This document shows positions 62,458 through 64,000 of a stretch of 64,000 nt of DNA, piece after piece. Positions within the stretch are counted from its first letter, which is position 1. Each line of letters opens with the position of its first letter. The DNA is from Rhodococcus sp. ABRD24. GTDB lineage: Bacteria > Actinomycetota > Actinomycetes > Mycobacteriales > Mycobacteriaceae. The DNA is taken from the NCBI RefSeq assembly GCF_004328705.1, contig NZ_CP035319.1:1364001-1428000 (forward strand), given 5' to 3'. The notes below the pieces were generated by a model that had not been told where the DNA came from, searched no databases, and saw only the letters and a list, made by a program, of their open reading frames with translations. The translations under genes and the position numbers were made by a program.

Positions 62458-63084
62458 GTGCGAACTCGTAGGAACCCGTCGTCGCGAATCGGCCGGCGGC
62501 CGACCACGACACGCGACCGCATCGCTGCGGTCGGCATCGACTTGTTCGCCACCCGCGGCTTCGACGACACCAGCGTCGACGACATCGCCGAGGCCGCCGG
62601 GATCGCCCGACGCACGTTCTTCCGCTACTTCCCGTCCAAGAACGCCGTCCCGTGGGGCGATTTCGACGCGCACCTGTCCGAGATGCGCACATTGCTCGAG
62701 GAAATGCCGGACGACATGTCCATGCTCGACAGCCTCGTCTCGGCGGTGCTGGCGTTCAATACCTTTCCGCCAGAGGTCGCGGCCGGTCACCGCCGGCGCA
62801 TGAAACTGATCTTCGAAGTCCCGGCGCTGCAAGCATATTCGGTGGTGATGTACGACGGGTGGCGTAAGGTGATCGCCGAGTACGTCGCGGCCCGCCTCGG
62901 CCTCGATCCCGGCGATCAGCTCCCCCGCACCATCGGCTATCTGATGCTCGGCGTCGCCATCGCGGCCTACGAGACATGGCTCACCGACGAGTCCCTCGAC
63001 CTGATCGATCTACTCTCCAACGGCAGCCGCGTCCTGCACACCGGCATTGCCGAACTGCCCCCGCCGACAACCGACCGAGGATGA
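62458..63084 (+). CDS. mftR: Mycofactocin TetR-family regulator MftR
   Basis: 208 residues from GTG 62458, placed eight bases after AAGGAGG; the upstream GTG at 62440 would include the ribosome site in the coding region. The helix-turn-helix is GIDLFATRGFDDTSVDDIAEAAGIARRTFFRYFPSKN (about 27-63), with the FFRYF form typical of MftR. The ligand domain has FPPEVAAGHRRRMKLIFEVPALQAYS. MftR represses the mft genes, and acyl-CoA binding relieves it in mycobacteria. The stop overlaps the start of mftM (ATGA). Confidence 0.9.
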   Translation: MRTRRNPSSRIGRRPTTTRDRIAAVGIDLFATRGFDDTSVDDIAEAAGIARRTFFRYFPSKNAVPWGDFDAHLSEMRTLLEEMPDDMSMLDSLVSAVLAFNTFPPEVAAGHRRRMKLIFEVPALQAYSVVMYDGWRKVIAEYVAARLGLDPGDQLPRTIGYLMLGVAIAAYETWLTDESLDLIDLLSNGSRVLHTGIAELPPPTTDRG

Positions 63085-63893
63085 CCGCCGTGACGCTCGA
63101 TTCACTTGCCCCTTGCGCCCCCGGCTTGTGGTCGCACGACCACGTCACCGTCGAGCGCGTTCCCACCGGCCCGATCGCCCTCACCCGCACCGCCGATGCG
63201 CTACACGTGCGGCACTCACTCGGCCCCGAAGCCCTGAGCGAGCGCCTGGTGGCCCAGGTGACGGCATCGATCGACGATGCCGACTTCGGCCAGACCGAAT
63301 TCGAACTCACGATGGTGGGCCTGGTGCGCTCGACCATCCACGACCCACTCGAGGCATGGACGGTGTACTACCGCAACTCTCTCGACGAACTCCTCGACGG
63401 CACCGCCGACTTCGCCCCGATCCACGACCAGGCGGCCGAACTGGTCCGTGGCAGCGTCCTCGATCTGGGCTCGTGCTTCGGCTTCCTGCCGCTGCGACTG
63501 GCCCGTGCGGGGGTGCCGGTGACCGCCACCGACATCCTCCCCGGGACGATGACGCTGCTCGATGCCGTCGCACCGGGTCTCGGCGCCCGGATCGAGACGC
63601 TCGTCTGCGACGCGGCAAACGTCCCGGCGCCCGACGACAGCGCCGACACCGTCACCGCGATACATCTACTCGAGCACGTCGACGCGGGAACCGGCGCCGC
63701 CGTGGTCAACGAGGCACTGCGCATCGCCCGCGAGCGCGTCGTGATCGCGGTCCCGTACGAGGACGAGGCCACCGCCTGCCACGGGCACGTCCGCACCTTC
63801 GATGCCGATGCGCTGCGCGAACTCGGCGCATCGACGGGCCGACCGTTCGAGGTCTTCGACCATCACGGCGGGTGGCTGATCCTCGACGCCTGA
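63081..63893 (+). CDS. mftM: Mycofactocin oligosaccharide methyltransferase MftM
   Basis: 270 residues from ATG 63081, overlapping the mftR stop. A class I SAM-dependent methyltransferase domain begins with VLDLGSCFGFLPLRLARAG (motif I, GxCxGxLP), then VTATDILPGTM (motif II, Asp) and AIHLLEHVDAG. The N-terminal 100 residues are specific to the mycofactocin-associated family. MftM methylates the second glucose of mycofactocin oligosaccharides. No gene or clear hairpin is seen in the last 107 bases, which contain only two direct copies of GCTACGCT near the end. Confidence 0.87.
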   Translation: MTAVTLDSLAPCAPGLWSHDHVTVERVPTGPIALTRTADALHVRHSLGPEALSERLVAQVTASIDDADFGQTEFELTMVGLVRSTIHDPLEAWTVYYRNSLDELLDGTADFAPIHDQAAELVRGSVLDLGSCFGFLPLRLARAGVPVTATDILPGTMTLLDAVAPGLGARIETLVCDAANVPAPDDSADTVTAIHLLEHVDAGTGAAVVNEALRIARERVVIAVPYEDEATACHGHVRTFDADALRELGASTGRPFEVFDHHGGWLILDA

Positions 63894-64000
63894 CTTCTCG
63901 ACGAGCACAGTTACCCGGACTCGACGACGCTCCCGATCACGCGGTCCGGCATCGGAGAATTACCATCCCCCGGTAGCGTCGCTACGCTGCTACGCTGAAA

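Overview
This window is high-GC actinobacterial DNA, most likely Rhodococcus or a close relative. The reasons are the dense GC-rich coding, frequent GTG starts, ATGA/GTGA gene overlaps, a complete mycofactocin locus with a GMC dehydrogenase and two OYE-type flavoenzymes, a vitamin B12-dependent ethanolamine ammonia-lyase without microcompartment genes, and several aromatic or steroid-type catabolic genes. No rRNA, tRNA or CRISPR array was seen.

Layout. Positions 1-18 kb are an accessory, catabolic and mobile-element-scarred zone. It holds a cut-off DUF1275 membrane protein, a flavin monooxygenase / Rid-family / metallo-beta-lactamase-fold / MFS transporter set, a decayed amidase, a MocR regulator, a second near-identical MFS transporter behind a decayed copy of the monooxygenase start, a secreted lipase, a cupin, and a CrtI-like oxidoreductase with a YtcJ-like amidohydrolase. 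Degenerate transposases of the IS5, IS481, IS3 and IS701 families (and possibly IS256) lie between them. At 18.2-21.5 kb is a giant Ser/Thr kinase / NTPase / LuxR regulator.

Positions 21.7-40.1 kb look like one catabolic regulon. A minus-strand operon (maleate isomerase, VOC protein, 81-aa orphan, alpha/beta hydrolase, AAHS transporter, SDR, thiolase) diverges from a plus-strand series (hotdog thioesterase, HyuA, HyuB with a fused Cys-rich tail, aryl-CoA ligase). These are followed by a salicylyl-CoA-5-hydroxylase-like flavoprotein and a TetR regulator, and preceded by an amidohydrolase and an SDR. The same palindromic operator (centre GAAT-ANTC, TKACGT outer blocks) occurs in four promoter regions of this block, linking genes spread over about 15 kb. 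I infer a CoA-dependent aromatic acid pathway ending in maleate and fumarate; the substrate is unknown.

Positions 40.2-49.4 kb encode C2 and amino-alcohol metabolism: EutBC, DUF779 protein, zinc alcohol dehydrogenase, acetaldehyde-type dehydrogenase, a GAF-domain regulator and an acyl-CoA synthetase. Positions 49.4-63.9 kb are the mycofactocin locus (mftG, mftF, mftE; two OYE flavoenzymes and an SDR; mftD, mftC, mftB, mftA; divergent mftR and mftM). It is interrupted by a decayed IS30 element and a secreted ricin-B-type lectin gene. Mycofactocin is a redox cofactor for alcohol oxidation, so its placement next to the alcohol and aldehyde dehydrogenases makes functional sense.
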